Shown piece after piece: positions 1 through 6,716 of a stretch of 10,802 nucleotides of DNA. Made by a program: the position numbers and the translations under genes. Positions within the stretch are counted from its first letter, which is position 1, and each line of letters starts with the position of its first letter. The DNA comes from Clostridia bacterium (GTDB lineage Bacteria > Bacillota_A > Clostridia > Oscillospirales > CAG-272): assembly GCA_017500625.1 (NCBI GenBank), contig JAFVYX010000068.1:1-10802 (forward strand), written 5' to 3'. The notes under the pieces are model-generated. The model did not search any database, was not told where the DNA came from, and saw only the letters and a program-made list of their open reading frames with translations.

Positions 1-495
1 GACGTGGGGTGCGGTGCGGGCTTCCCCTCCCTGCCGCTCGCCATCGTGCGCCCCGATCTCACGGTGACGGCCAGCGACGCGACCGCAAAAAAGACCGCCT
101 TTGTGGCGATGGCGGCCGAGCGGCTGGGGCTCTCCCACGTCCGCACGCTGACGGGCCGCGCCGAGGAGCTGGCGCGCACCGAGCATCGCGATGCCTACGA
201 CGTGGCCACCGCCCGTGCTGTGGCCGCCCTGCCGACGCTCCTTGAGCTTTGTGTGCCCTTTATCCGTGAGGGCGGCCTCTTCCTTGGCCTTAAGGGCCGC
301 TCCGCCATGCAGGAGCTGGAGGCCTCGCGCCACGCGATCGGCGAGCTGAAATGTAAGGTAAGGTTTACAAAGGAATATGAGATCGGCGAGGGAGATGCTG
401 CGCAAGCGCGCGGGATCCTCCTTCTTGAAAAGCTGGCGCCCACCCCCGCGACCTATCCGAGGGCCTATGCCAGAATGAAATCGCGTCCGCTGTAA
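1..495 (+). CDS. rsmG: 16S rRNA (guanine-N7)-methyltransferase RsmG, 5'-truncated by window edge
   Basis: This is the C-terminal 164 residues of RsmG (GidB), which methylates N7 of G527 in 16S rRNA using S-adenosylmethionine in the cytoplasm. The reading frame is open from base 1 and begins inside the SAM-binding motif I (DVGCGAGFPSLPLAI), followed by an acidic strand-2 region (VTASDATAKK) and the characteristic RsmG segment ATARAVAALPTLLELCVPF, then GLFLGLKGR. Family members are usually about 210 to 240 residues, so roughly 70 N-terminal residues lie left of the window. The stop is TAA, followed at once by a hairpin terminator, so this is the last gene of its transcript. The gene often sits beside mnmG near the replication origin in Firmicutes, but no origin, parA/parB or DnaA-box cluster is visible here. 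Confidence 0.95.
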   Translation, partial: DVGCGAGFPSLPLAIVRPDLTVTASDATAKKTAFVAMAAERLGLSHVRTLTGRAEELARTEHRDAYDVATARAVAALPTLLELCVPFIREGGLFLGLKGRSAMQELEASRHAIGELKCKVRFTKEYEIGEGDAAQARGILLLEKLAPTPATYPRAYARMKSRPL

Positions 496-510
496 GAGAC
501 GAAAAGAAAC

Positions 511-545
511 AAAAAAAACGGGCTTCCGAGGGAAGCCCGTTTTTC
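511..545. terminator. Bidirectional rho-independent terminator between rsmG and the Na/Pi cotransporter gene
   Basis: A perfect 9-bp GC-rich stem (CGGGCTTCC at 519-527, GGAAGCCCG at 531-539) with a GAG loop is flanked by an A-run (511-518) and a T-run (540-544). Read on the + strand it ends rsmG; read on the minus strand the A-run becomes the U-tract that ends the phosphate transporter transcript. The minus-strand stop codon starts only 1 base beyond the T-run, so the two convergent genes share this single element. Confidence 0.9.
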
Positions 546-2321
546 TTACGCACCCAGCGTGTATTTGGTGAGGTAGCCCTCAAAGCTTTCGGTAAAGGCG
601 GCGTCATCGCCGTGCTTGACCGAATTGAGGTACTTGTGCGCGTCGTAGCTACCGCGCGCCTCATCGATGACGGCGACGGCGATGTTGGAGCAATGGTCGG
701 AGATGCGCTCAAAGTTGTTGAGGATATCCGAAAGCACAAAGCCAAGCTCGATCGTGCAGTTGCCGTTCTGCAGGCGGCGAATGTGGTTGTCCTTAATGGT
801 GGCGATGAGCCCGTCGATGACCTGCTCCAGCGGCTCTACGTGGGCGGCGGCAGACAGGTCGTTCTGCTCATAGGCGGCCCCCATAAGGAAGAGGATCTCG
901 GTGACGGCATTGGACAGCACGCGCAACTCCTCCTGCGCCTCCTGCGAGAAGGCGATCTTCTTCTCGTGGATCTCGCGCGAGGTATCGAGAAGGTTGGCGG
1001 CGTGGTCGGAAATGCGCTCGAAGTCCCCGATCGTATGGAGCATACGTGAGACGAGGGCGTTGTCGCTTTCGGTGATCTCCATCGCCGAGATGCGGACAAG
1101 GTAGGCACCGAGGACGTCCTCGTATTCGTCGACCAGCTGCTCGTTGTCCTCGATCACAGCGCCCGCCCCCTCATTGTAATTGAAGAGGTTGTAGATCGAA
1201 TAGAGCACGGTCTTACGGGAGATGACGCACATACGCTCGGTGAGATTGGCGCACTCGGCCACGGCGACGGCGGGAGTGCGGAGCAGAAGCTCATCAAGGT
1301 AGGGCTGCTCCTCGCGGCGGCGGACAAGCTTGGGATCGTCGGGTACGAGGCGCATACCGACCTTCACGAGCCAGCCGACAAGAGGAAGCTGCACGAGAGA
1401 GTTTAAGATACTGTAAAGGGTGTGGAACCCCGCGATATAGACGGCCTCGGCCGCCAGGTCGTTCAGCGGGAAGTGGAAGATCGCATCAAGCGCATAGTAG
1501 ATAATCATAAACGCGACGCCGCCCACCGCCTTGATAAAGAGCTGAGTGAAGGCCACGCGCTTGGCGTCACGGTTGGCGCTGATCGAGGAGAGGATGCCCG
1601 TGATGCAGGTGCCGATGCTGGCGCCGATCACAAAGGGAATGGCCACCTGCATGGGGATCATGCCCGGGGTGGCGATGACGATCGCCTGGAGGAGCGCGAT
1701 CGAGGCCGAGGAGGACTGGATCACGGCGGTGATGAAGATACCGACAAGGAGCGCCAGCACGGGGTTGGACATGCCCTCGATGATATTTTCAAAGGTGGGA
1801 TCGCTCTTTAAGGGCTCAATGGCCTCCTTCATCAGGCGCATGCCGTACATCAGAACGGCAAAGGCAACGAAGATGTGAGCCACGCTCCGCTTCTTTTTAT
1901 CCTTGGAGATGAGCAGCACCATGATCGATCCGAAGGCCAGAACGGCCGAGAAGTTCTCGGGCTCCAGCATCTTCATAAAGCCGCTCTCGCCGCTGATACC
2001 CGAAAGGCTGATGAGCCACGCCGTGACGGTGGTGCCGATGTTGGCACCCATCAGCACGGGGATCGAGGAGGCAAAGTCGAGAAGGCCCGAGTTGACGAGA
2101 CCGACAAGAAGGACCGTGGTGGCCGACGAGGACTGAATGACCGCCGTCACCGCCGCACCGAGGAGCATGGCGATGAAGGGCTTTTTGGTCATGGTGTGGA
2201 GCATCTTCTCGAGACGGCCGCCCGCCAGCTTTTCGAGATTGGCGGACATGATGTCCATACCGTAAAGCAGGAAGGTGACGCCGCAGAGAAGGAGCAGGAC
2301 GCTGAAGAAATCAAATCCCAT
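546..2321 (-). CDS. Na+/phosphate cotransporter family protein with C-terminal PhoU-like domain
   Basis: A 591-residue membrane protein of the NptA/PNaS type expected to import inorganic phosphate with sodium across the cytoplasmic membrane. Two inverted Na_Pi_cotrans repeats are visible, each with the signature QSSSA stretch: residues 63-69 (QSSSATT) and 202-208 (QSSSASI). Hydrophobic segments fill residues about 5-320. The cytoplasmic tail (about 350-575) has two PhoU-like helical repeats, each with a FERISDH motif (435-441 and 538-544), the acidic and histidine residues typical of PhoU metal sites. The ATG start is set by AAGGAAA (2328-2334) six bases upstream. It follows galT on the same strand after 32 bases with no terminator between, so it is probably co-transcribed with galT. 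Length matches full-size bacterial members. The family includes proteins of untested transport specificity, so phosphate is inferred. Confidence 0.92.
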   Translation of the reverse strand: MGFDFFSVLLLLCGVTFLLYGMDIMSANLEKLAGGRLEKMLHTMTKKPFIAMLLGAAVTAVIQSSSATTVLLVGLVNSGLLDFASSIPVLMGANIGTTVTAWLISLSGISGESGFMKMLEPENFSAVLAFGSIMVLLISKDKKKRSVAHIFVAFAVLMYGMRLMKEAIEPLKSDPTFENIIEGMSNPVLALLVGIFITAVIQSSSASIALLQAIVIATPGMIPMQVAIPFVIGASIGTCITGILSSISANRDAKRVAFTQLFIKAVGGVAFMIIYYALDAIFHFPLNDLAAEAVYIAGFHTLYSILNSLVQLPLVGWLVKVGMRLVPDDPKLVRRREEQPYLDELLLRTPAVAVAECANLTERMCVISRKTVLYSIYNLFNYNEGAGAVIEDNEQLVDEYEDVLGAYLVRISAMEITESDNALVSRMLHTIGDFERISDHAANLLDTSREIHEKKIAFSQEAQEELRVLSNAVTEILFLMGAAYEQNDLSAAAHVEPLEQVIDGLIATIKDNHIRRLQNGNCTIELGFVLSDILNNFERISDHCSNIAVAVIDEARGSYDAHKYLNSVKHGDDAAFTESFEGYLTKYTLGA

Positions 2322-2353
2322 AGTTGCTTTCCTTTGCTTTTATTTTTGTCGCA

Positions 2354-3892
2354 TCAAGCGTTTTCTACAAGGGAGATAAAGCGATCGAAGGCGGCAAGAC
2401 CGCACTCATCGCGCTTAAAGACGGCAGTATTGTCAAGGATCGCGGCGCAAACGCGGTTGACGCGGTCACGCACGGCGCGCTCGGCCTCGGCGGGGGCAAG
2501 GGCGGTACCATGCTCCGCCACCAAAGAGGCGATCATATCGGCGTGGACCGCGAGGGGGTGATCCTCCGCGCGAAGGGCGGCGGCATCGTAGGGCGTCTCC
2601 CCCGAAAGAATCGCCGCGACGTCGGCCAGCTGAGTCTTGAGGCGGCCGGGGAGAATGAAGCGGCCCATGGCCTCGATAAGACCAATGCCCTCCTTTTTGA
2701 TGTTGTGGTACTCGGGGTGGGCGTGGTAGATGCCGTCGGGATACTCCTCGCTCGTGCGGTTGTTGCGGAGGATCATATCCATAATATAGACGTCACCCAC
2801 GCGACGGGCGATCGGCGAGAGGGTGTTGTGCGGCACGTCGCCGCTCTTGGCGTGGATCCCGATCTCGGGAGCCGAGAAGTCACGCCACGCCTCAATGACG
2901 CGGACGGCCACGGCAAGGAGCGCCGCACGGTCGGAGCTTTCAAGACGCAAGGCGCTGTTATACCACGAGAGACGCCCGAGCTTTACCGTGGGGTAGGCGG
3001 GCAGGACGTAGGTCTTTTCGACGGGGGCCTTCTGCATCGGGAGCAGAGTGCCGCCGCCCTGGTAGTGCTCGTGATTGAGGATCGAGCCGCCGACGATGGG
3101 AAGGGCGGCGTTGCTGCCGATGAAGTACTGCGGAAAGGCGTCCACAAAGTCAAGGAGCTTTGCGGGGGTGGTGGCGTCCACCTTCATCGGGGTATGGGCG
3201 CGCGAGATCGCAATGCAATGCTCGCGGTAATAGGCGTAGGGAGAATACTGCATGAACCAATCCTCGCCCCCCATGGTGATGGAAAGCGTGCGGAGATTTC
3301 CGCGGGCGGGGTGCGTGAGCGTTCCCTCGTAGCCCTCGTTCTCCTGGCAGAGCGCGCAGGCGGGGTACTTCTCGGTCTGCTTCGGTGCCGTGAGGAGCTT
3401 CGCGATCTCCTTGTTGCTCTTTTCGGGCTTGGAAAGATTGATCGTGATCTCGAGGGTATTGTCGCCGTCACGGTACTCCCACTCCCTATTACGGGAAATG
3501 GCCGTTTTCTGAATGTAATCGTTATGAATGCAAAGCGAATAGAACCACGCTATGGCGGCGTCCAGCCCCTCGGCCTGCTTCTTTTTCTCAAAAAGCGCGT
3601 TGATCGCCGAGGGCGGCGGCGTCATAAGTCCCATGACCTCGGTGGCGAAGATCGCCTCGTAACCCTCCTCACAAAGGTCACGCTCACGCGCATAGGTGCG
3701 GAGCTTCTCGGTGAGAGCGTCGGGCACGTCCAGCGCGGCCACGTGAGTCGTGTCGGCCTCGGCCGCTGTGGCGCCGTCCAGACGCAAGGCCGCCAGCAAG
3801 CGGTTGCGGAGCCAAGGGGTGTCCAGCGGATCAAGCGAAAGGTGGGCCTTGGCGTAAGCCAGAAGCTCCTCGACCAAAATTTTTCCGTCCAT
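2354..3892 (-). CDS. galT: UDP-glucose--hexose-1-phosphate uridylyltransferase, Firmicutes class II GalT
   Basis: A 512-residue cytoplasmic enzyme of the Leloir pathway: UDP-glucose plus galactose-1-phosphate gives glucose-1-phosphate plus UDP-galactose. Length and sequence fit the class II GalT of Firmicutes (about 500 residues), unrelated in length to the 350-residue class I enzyme. The catalytic-site region NHEHYQGG is at residues 273-280, and the conserved C-terminal portion HNTLSPIARR ... DMILRNNRTSEEYPDGIYH is present. The frame is open upstream to 4294, but the start at 3892 is chosen because GGAGG (3904-3908) lies 11 bases upstream, a promoter sits immediately before it, and the upstream translation crosses a terminator and does not resemble protein. 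The Na/Pi cotransporter follows by 32 bases. No galE or GHMP-type galK is in the window; the only kinase nearby is the ROK-like gene upstream. Confidence 0.95.
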   Translation of the reverse strand: MDGKILVEELLAYAKAHLSLDPLDTPWLRNRLLAALRLDGATAAEADTTHVAALDVPDALTEKLRTYARERDLCEEGYEAIFATEVMGLMTPPPSAINALFEKKKQAEGLDAAIAWFYSLCIHNDYIQKTAISRNREWEYRDGDNTLEITINLSKPEKSNKEIAKLLTAPKQTEKYPACALCQENEGYEGTLTHPARGNLRTLSITMGGEDWFMQYSPYAYYREHCIAISRAHTPMKVDATTPAKLLDFVDAFPQYFIGSNAALPIVGGSILNHEHYQGGGTLLPMQKAPVEKTYVLPAYPTVKLGRLSWYNSALRLESSDRAALLAVAVRVIEAWRDFSAPEIGIHAKSGDVPHNTLSPIARRVGDVYIMDMILRNNRTSEEYPDGIYHAHPEYHNIKKEGIGLIEAMGRFILPGRLKTQLADVAAILSGETPYDAAALRAEDHPLAVHADMIASLVAEHGTALAPAEAERAVRDRVNRVCAAILDNTAVFKRDECGLAAFDRFISLVENA

Positions 3893-3903
3893 AAACAGTT
3901 TTT

Positions 3904-3943
3904 CCTCCGTGAGTTCGGTGGTTCGGGTAGCCCAAATCCCACC
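3904..3943 (-). promoter_or_regulatory. galT leader: 5' stem-loop and Shine-Dalgarno
   Basis: On the minus strand the predicted transcript starts near 3943 and its first bases can pair: GGTGG (3943-3939) with CCACC (3921-3917), plus an inner GGG/CCC stem (3933-3931 with 3927-3925). A stem right at the 5' end can protect an mRNA from decay. The Shine-Dalgarno GGAGG (3908-3904) follows in unpaired sequence. The pairing is visible; the stabilising role is inference. Confidence 0.4.
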
Positions 3944-3979
3944 ATTATACATTCTACAACAAATATTTGAAAAAGTCAA
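3944..3979 (-). promoter_or_regulatory. Sigma-70/SigA-type promoter of galT
   Basis: Minus strand: -35 TTGACT (3979-3974), a 17-base spacer, and -10 TAGAAT (3956-3951). A second -10-like TATAAT sits at 3949-3944 but is 24 bases from the -35. The spacer contains a perfect 10-base palindrome CAAATATTTG (3960-3969), a possible operator. The -35 box directly follows the U-tract of the preceding terminator, so galT appears to have its own start separated from the kinase transcript. Confidence 0.75.
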
Positions 3980-3980
3980 G

Positions 3981-4007
3981 AAAAATCCCCACGCGCTCGC
4001 GTGGGGA
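3981..4007 (-). terminator. Rho-independent terminator downstream of the ROK-like kinase gene
   Basis: Minus strand: a very strong GC stem (TCCCCACGC at 4007-3999 pairing with GCGTGGGGA at 3994-3986, inner bases forming the loop) followed by a U-tract (3985-3981). It lies 165 bases after the kinase stop and about 40 bases before the predicted galT transcript start, so it ends the kinase mRNA or acts as an attenuator for read-through into galT. Confidence 0.85.
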
Positions 4008-4172
4008 CCTTTCTGCGGAACGCCCCCCGCAGGCATGCAAGGAGCACGTCGAGGGGGCGGGTGGCGGTTTATGCCTGAATCCGCTGTGCTGTGCGGGAAA
4101 ATTCCGTGGAGAAATTTTCGTTCTCCGACCCGAAGCCGTATTCTCATACGGCGAGCGGAAGGAAACGGAAAT
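4008..4172 (-). other. Structured non-coding 3' region of the ROK-like kinase gene with a duplicated gene-end motif
   Basis: No gene is seen here. Several hairpins can form: CGCCCCC/GGGGGCG (4021-4027, 4053-4059), GGAGAA/TTCTCC (4108-4113, 4121-4126) and GCCGTAT/ATACGGC (4135-4141, 4146-4152). A near-perfect pairing AAAATTCCGT (4098-4107) with ACGGAAATTT (4165-4174) would close the last two into a three-way junction. A 13-base direct repeat, TTTATGCCTGAAT, occurs at 4068-4080 and again at 4172-4184, where it contains the stop codon and last codons of the kinase gene. The element therefore resembles a small folded insertion or a partial duplication of the gene end. Confidence 0.5.
4068..4080. 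repeat. 13-base direct repeat, copy 1 (copy 2 at 4172-4184 overlaps the kinase stop codon)
   Basis: TTTATGCCTGAAT is identical at 4068-4080 and 4172-4184, separated by 91 bases that are rich in hairpins. On the minus strand the copies read ATTCAGGCATAAA, i.e. the codons I-Q-A-stop of the kinase; just upstream both also share GCGG, separated by three extra A in the gene copy. Confidence 0.75.
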
Positions 4173-5537
4173 TTATGCCTGAATTTTCCGCACAGGGAGA
4201 GAGGCGGCCGCGATGCTCTGTCCCACTCGGCGCATCTTCTCGTTGGGCATCGAGATCTTAACGCCGAGGTTGGGGTATTCCTCGTCCAGCACACGCTGGG
4301 CGCGGGCCATAAGAATGTCGCCGCCCTTGCCGCTGGTCACGCGACCGAGAATGATGAGGTGATTGATCTTATAGAAACGGCTGTAAAACGCCGTGGTGTA
4401 GCCAAGATAGGTGCCGATGTCCTCGTAGATCGCGGCGGCGACGGGGGAGTCCTCCTCCATCATCTTCTGTACGATCTTCAGCTTCTCGGCGGGGGCAAGC
4501 CCCTCGGGGAAGGTGATACCCGCATAGCCCGCCAGCTTGATGACGGCGTCCTGCGAGAAGTACTGCGCGCCAACGCCGATGTCGTCGGCGGCCTCGTCGT
4601 AGCCCGCCTCGGGCGAGAGGTCCACGGGCACGAAGGCCAGCTCGTTGAGCCAACCGTTGATGCCGCCCTCAACATTGATGTAGCCGCCCGCCTCCGAGGT
4701 ACCCATAGCGATGCCGAGAACGCCGTTCTCGCCGAGCGACATGCTCCCCGCGAGAGCCGTCACGTCACCGTCGTTGGCGACCTCAATGGGCGCGCCGATC
4801 TCCCGCGCGGCGTTCAGGTAGATGTCCTTGACGTGGGCATCGAAATCCTCCTTCGGGATCTTGCGGAAAAGGCTGGCCAGCATGGCGCGGTTGTTGACGT
4901 AGATGCCCGCGCTCGAAACGCCGATCGCGTCGACACGCGGCATTTTTGAAGCCACCGACTTCATCGCGGCCACGATGCCGTCGTAGTGGTAGTGCCAATC
5001 GGCCGTGGTCTTGGGGTTCCACACGACCTCCTCACTGTATACGGTCTCACCGTCGATGACAGCGCTGACCTTGCGGTCGCTTCCGCCCGCATCAAAGCCG
5101 ATGCGGCAGCCGTCCAGGTGGCCGCCAAGCTGGAGAGTCTTCTTGGTGGTGGCGGGAACCTCGTCGGCACTCGCACACGCGACGATCTCAAAATCGGCCT
5201 CGTAGACCCCGGCCATCATCTCGGCGTCCTTGTGATGCACGCCGCCCGGGGCGTACTCGCGACGCATTCTCTCGATGACGTAGGCGGGGGCGTGGAGATA
5301 GATCCTGTGACCGCCGATCACCCAAAGAAGGGTCTTGGCCAGGCGCTCAATGAAGAGATAGTTCTCCTCCTCGTGCCCCTCGGCAAAGATCGGAAGGGTC
5401 AGGGCGTAGGCATTGCCGCCGCCCGTAACGCCAACGGTGGCGGTGAGGTCGCCGGCGGCCGCAGCGGCACGCTCGAACTCCTCTAGCTCTACAAGGAAGG
5501 GACGATAATGCTTGTCCAGCGTCGGTTTGAATTTCAT
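4173..5537 (-). CDS. ROK-like (ASKHA-fold) sugar kinase with N-terminal extension
   Basis: A 454-residue cytoplasmic protein that looks like a ROK-family kinase, expected to phosphorylate a sugar with ATP. A phosphate-1-type motif GFDAGGSDRK starts at residue 147. It is followed by a catalytic-region IEVANDGDVTALAGS (N-D-G-D) and the phosphate-2-like segment GIAMGTSEAGGYI. Unlike typical ROK proteins (about 300 residues), 146 residues precede the first motif, and the cysteine-rich zinc motif (CxCGxxGCxE) is absent; the corresponding stretch reads GGINGWLNELAFVPVDL. The ATG at 5537 is chosen over an upstream in-frame ATG at 5600 because AAAGGA (5550-5545) is 7 bases upstream and the longer form would overlap the promoter. 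It precedes galT on the same strand but is separated by a terminator and a new promoter. Substrate unknown; a hexose is plausible from context. Confidence 0.8.
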   Translation of the reverse strand: MKFKPTLDKHYRPFLVELEEFERAAAAAGDLTATVGVTGGGNAYALTLPIFAEGHEEENYLFIERLAKTLLWVIGGHRIYLHAPAYVIERMRREYAPGGVHHKDAEMMAGVYEADFEIVACASADEVPATTKKTLQLGGHLDGCRIGFDAGGSDRKVSAVIDGETVYSEEVVWNPKTTADWHYHYDGIVAAMKSVASKMPRVDAIGVSSAGIYVNNRAMLASLFRKIPKEDFDAHVKDIYLNAAREIGAPIEVANDGDVTALAGSMSLGENGVLGIAMGTSEAGGYINVEGGINGWLNELAFVPVDLSPEAGYDEAADDIGVGAQYFSQDAVIKLAGYAGITFPEGLAPAEKLKIVQKMMEEDSPVAAAIYEDIGTYLGYTTAFYSRFYKINHLIILGRVTSGKGGDILMARAQRVLDEEYPNLGVKISMPNEKMRRVGQSIAAASLPVRKIQA

Positions 5538-5571
5538 AGCGTTGTCCTTTCTTGGTGGTATTTTCAATAAT

Positions 5572-5600
5572 ATTGTAGCATCTTGCCACCGCGCTGTCAA
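5572..5600 (-). promoter_or_regulatory. Sigma-70/SigA-type promoter of the ROK-like kinase gene
   Basis: Minus strand: consensus -35 TTGACA (5600-5595), 17-base spacer, -10 TACAAT (5577-5572), giving a start near 5565 and a leader of about 28 bases. A short dyad CAATA-A-TATTG (5565-5575) overlaps the -10 and start point and could be a repressor site, similar in look to the CAAATATTTG dyad in the galT promoter. Confidence 0.8.
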
Positions 5601-5665
5601 CGAATATCGAGAGGTTTAGCCGATTTTACCGTTTTTTTGGCAGATACTACGGGAGCGGCGAGGCG

Positions 5666-5687
5666 GCGAGGAAAAGGCGAGGAAAAG
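5666..5687 (+). repeat. Tandem 11-base repeat upstream of the cysK promoter
   Basis: GCGAGGAAAAG occurs twice back to back (5666-5676, 5677-5687), and a one-base variant GAGAGGAAAAG appears at 5731-5741 at the predicted transcript start. The 11-base period is close to one DNA turn and the pair lies about 50-70 bases before the start point, a usual position for an activator site. Function is inferred only from position. Confidence 0.5.
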
Positions 5688-5701
5688 TCGTGCGCCGTTG
5701 A

Positions 5702-5730
5702 TTGACAAAGCGGCACGGGTGTTGTATAAT
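5702..5730 (+). promoter_or_regulatory. Consensus SigA-type promoter of cysK-cysE
   Basis: TTGACA (5702-5707), a 17-base spacer, and TATAAT (5725-5730): both hexamers match the consensus exactly. The predicted start near 5737 leaves a leader of only about 25 bases, which rules out a T-box or other leader riboswitch for this cysteine operon and points to control at initiation, if any. Confidence 0.9.
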
Positions 5731-5762
5731 GAGAGGAAAAGACACAAAAAAGGGAGATGCGC

Positions 5763-6695
5763 ATGGCTCGTATTTATTCCTCGGTGGAGGCGCTCATCGG
5801 TGAGACGCCCCTTTTGGCCCTCGACCGTCTGACAGGCGAGGTGGGGCTTTCGGCCAGGATCCTGGCCAAGCTGGAGGGTCACAACCCTGCCGGCTCGGCC
5901 AAGGACCGCGTGGCATTGGCAATGATCGAGGCGGCGGAGGCCGAGGGGAAGCTCACCCCCGGCGGCACCGTGATCGAGCCGACCTCGGGCAATACCGGCA
6001 TCGGTCTTGCCGCCGTGGCGGCGGCACGCGGCTACCGCGCCGTGATCGTAATGCCCGACAGCATGTCGGTGGAGCGCCGCCGTCTGATGAGCGCTTACGG
6101 CGCCGAGGTGGTGCTGACCCCCGGTGCCCTCGGTATGGCGGGGGCGATCGCAAGGGCCGAGGAGATTTGTGCCGCCACGCCGAATTCCTATCTCCCCTCC
6201 CAGTTTGAAAACCCCGAAAACCCCGCCGTGCATTACCGCACCACGGGCCCTGAGCTGTTCCGCGATACCGACGGGGAGCTTGACTTCCTTGTGGCGGGCA
6301 TCGGCACGGGCGGCACGATCACGGGGGTGGGGCGTTACCTTAAGGAAAGGATCCCCTCGCTCCGCGTCATCGGCGTTGAGCCGGCGGGCTCGCCCGTCCT
6401 CACCGAGGGGCGCTCGGGTGCCCACGGCCTGCAAGGCATCGGCGCGGGATTCGTTCCGAAAACGCTGGACACGGCTCTCCTTGACGAGGTGCTGACCGTC
6501 ACCGAGGCGGAGGCCGCCGAGGCCGCGCACCGCTTGGCCGCCACCGAGGGCGTGCTGGCGGGGATCTCGGGCGGGGCGGCGCTCTCGGCCGCTGTGCGCC
6601 TCGCAGCGCGGCCTGAATGCTGTGGGAAAAGGATCGCCGTGATCCTGCCCGACACAGGGGAACGCTATCTGTCGTCGCTGTATGCGACCGAGTAA
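5763..6695 (+). CDS. cysK: Cysteine synthase (O-acetylserine sulfhydrylase), PLP-dependent
   Basis: A 310-residue cytoplasmic enzyme that makes L-cysteine from O-acetylserine and sulfide, with pyridoxal phosphate. The PLP lysine is K47 in NPAGSAKDR. The substrate-loop signature TSGNTG is at residues 74-79, the phosphate-binding loop GTGGTITG follows mid-protein, and GISGGAA lies near the C-terminus. Length is standard for CysK/CysM. Two in-frame ATGs exist (5757, 5763); the second is preferred because AGGGAG (5751-5756) abuts the first one but is 6 bases from the second. The gene is transcribed from its own consensus promoter, divergent from the kinase gene, and is followed by cysE after 21 bases. 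CysK and the closely related CysM cannot be separated with certainty by reading; the partner cysE supports OAS as substrate. Confidence 0.96.
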   Translation: MARIYSSVEALIGETPLLALDRLTGEVGLSARILAKLEGHNPAGSAKDRVALAMIEAAEAEGKLTPGGTVIEPTSGNTGIGLAAVAAARGYRAVIVMPDSMSVERRRLMSAYGAEVVLTPGALGMAGAIARAEEICAATPNSYLPSQFENPENPAVHYRTTGPELFRDTDGELDFLVAGIGTGGTITGVGRYLKERIPSLRVIGVEPAGSPVLTEGRSGAHGLQGIGAGFVPKTLDTALLDEVLTVTEAEAAEAAHRLAATEGVLAGISGGAALSAAVRLAARPECCGKRIAVILPDTGERYLSSLYATE

Positions 6696-6710
6696 GGAGA
6701 CGTTATGTAA
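6695..6710 (+). promoter_or_regulatory. Shine-Dalgarno plus ATG-TAA minimal open frame before cysE
   Basis: AGGAG (6695-6699) is followed after 5 bases by ATG (6705-6707) and immediately by TAA (6708-6710). This ATG is in frame with the cysE start at 6717 (12 bases apart). The only good ribosome site thus points at a start codon that terminates after one residue, while the ATG at 6717 has only weak AAGAG three bases upstream. Either a nonsense change in codon 2 of an older start, or a start-stop control element. Confidence 0.7.
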
Positions 6711-6716
6711 GAGACT

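Noticed and set aside
1..545. Replication origin near rsmG
   Set aside because: rsmG is often close to oriC, but no DnaA-box cluster, AT-rich unwinding region or parA/parB genes are visible in the window.
2324..3970. A 548-codon open frame on the + strand opposite galT
   Set aside because: Antisense shadow of galT with low-complexity R/G/V-rich translation; no Shine-Dalgarno or promoter fits it.
3893..4294. N-terminal extension of GalT by 134 residues
   Set aside because: The extension reads through the terminator, the galT promoter and the kinase 3' end. The ATG at 3892 has GGAGG and matches where family homology begins.
3909..4949. A 346-codon + strand frame across the kinase/galT gap
   Set aside because: It runs through a strong terminator and promoter on the other strand and then opposite the kinase gene; no recognisable protein features.
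5538..5600. Upstream in-frame ATG at 5600 for the ROK-like kinase
   Set aside because: It would start inside the -35 box; the ATG at 5537 has a good Shine-Dalgarno 7 bases upstream.
5731..5762. T-box or other cysteine-sensing leader for cysK
   Set aside because: The consensus promoter leaves only about 25 leader bases, too short for such an element.
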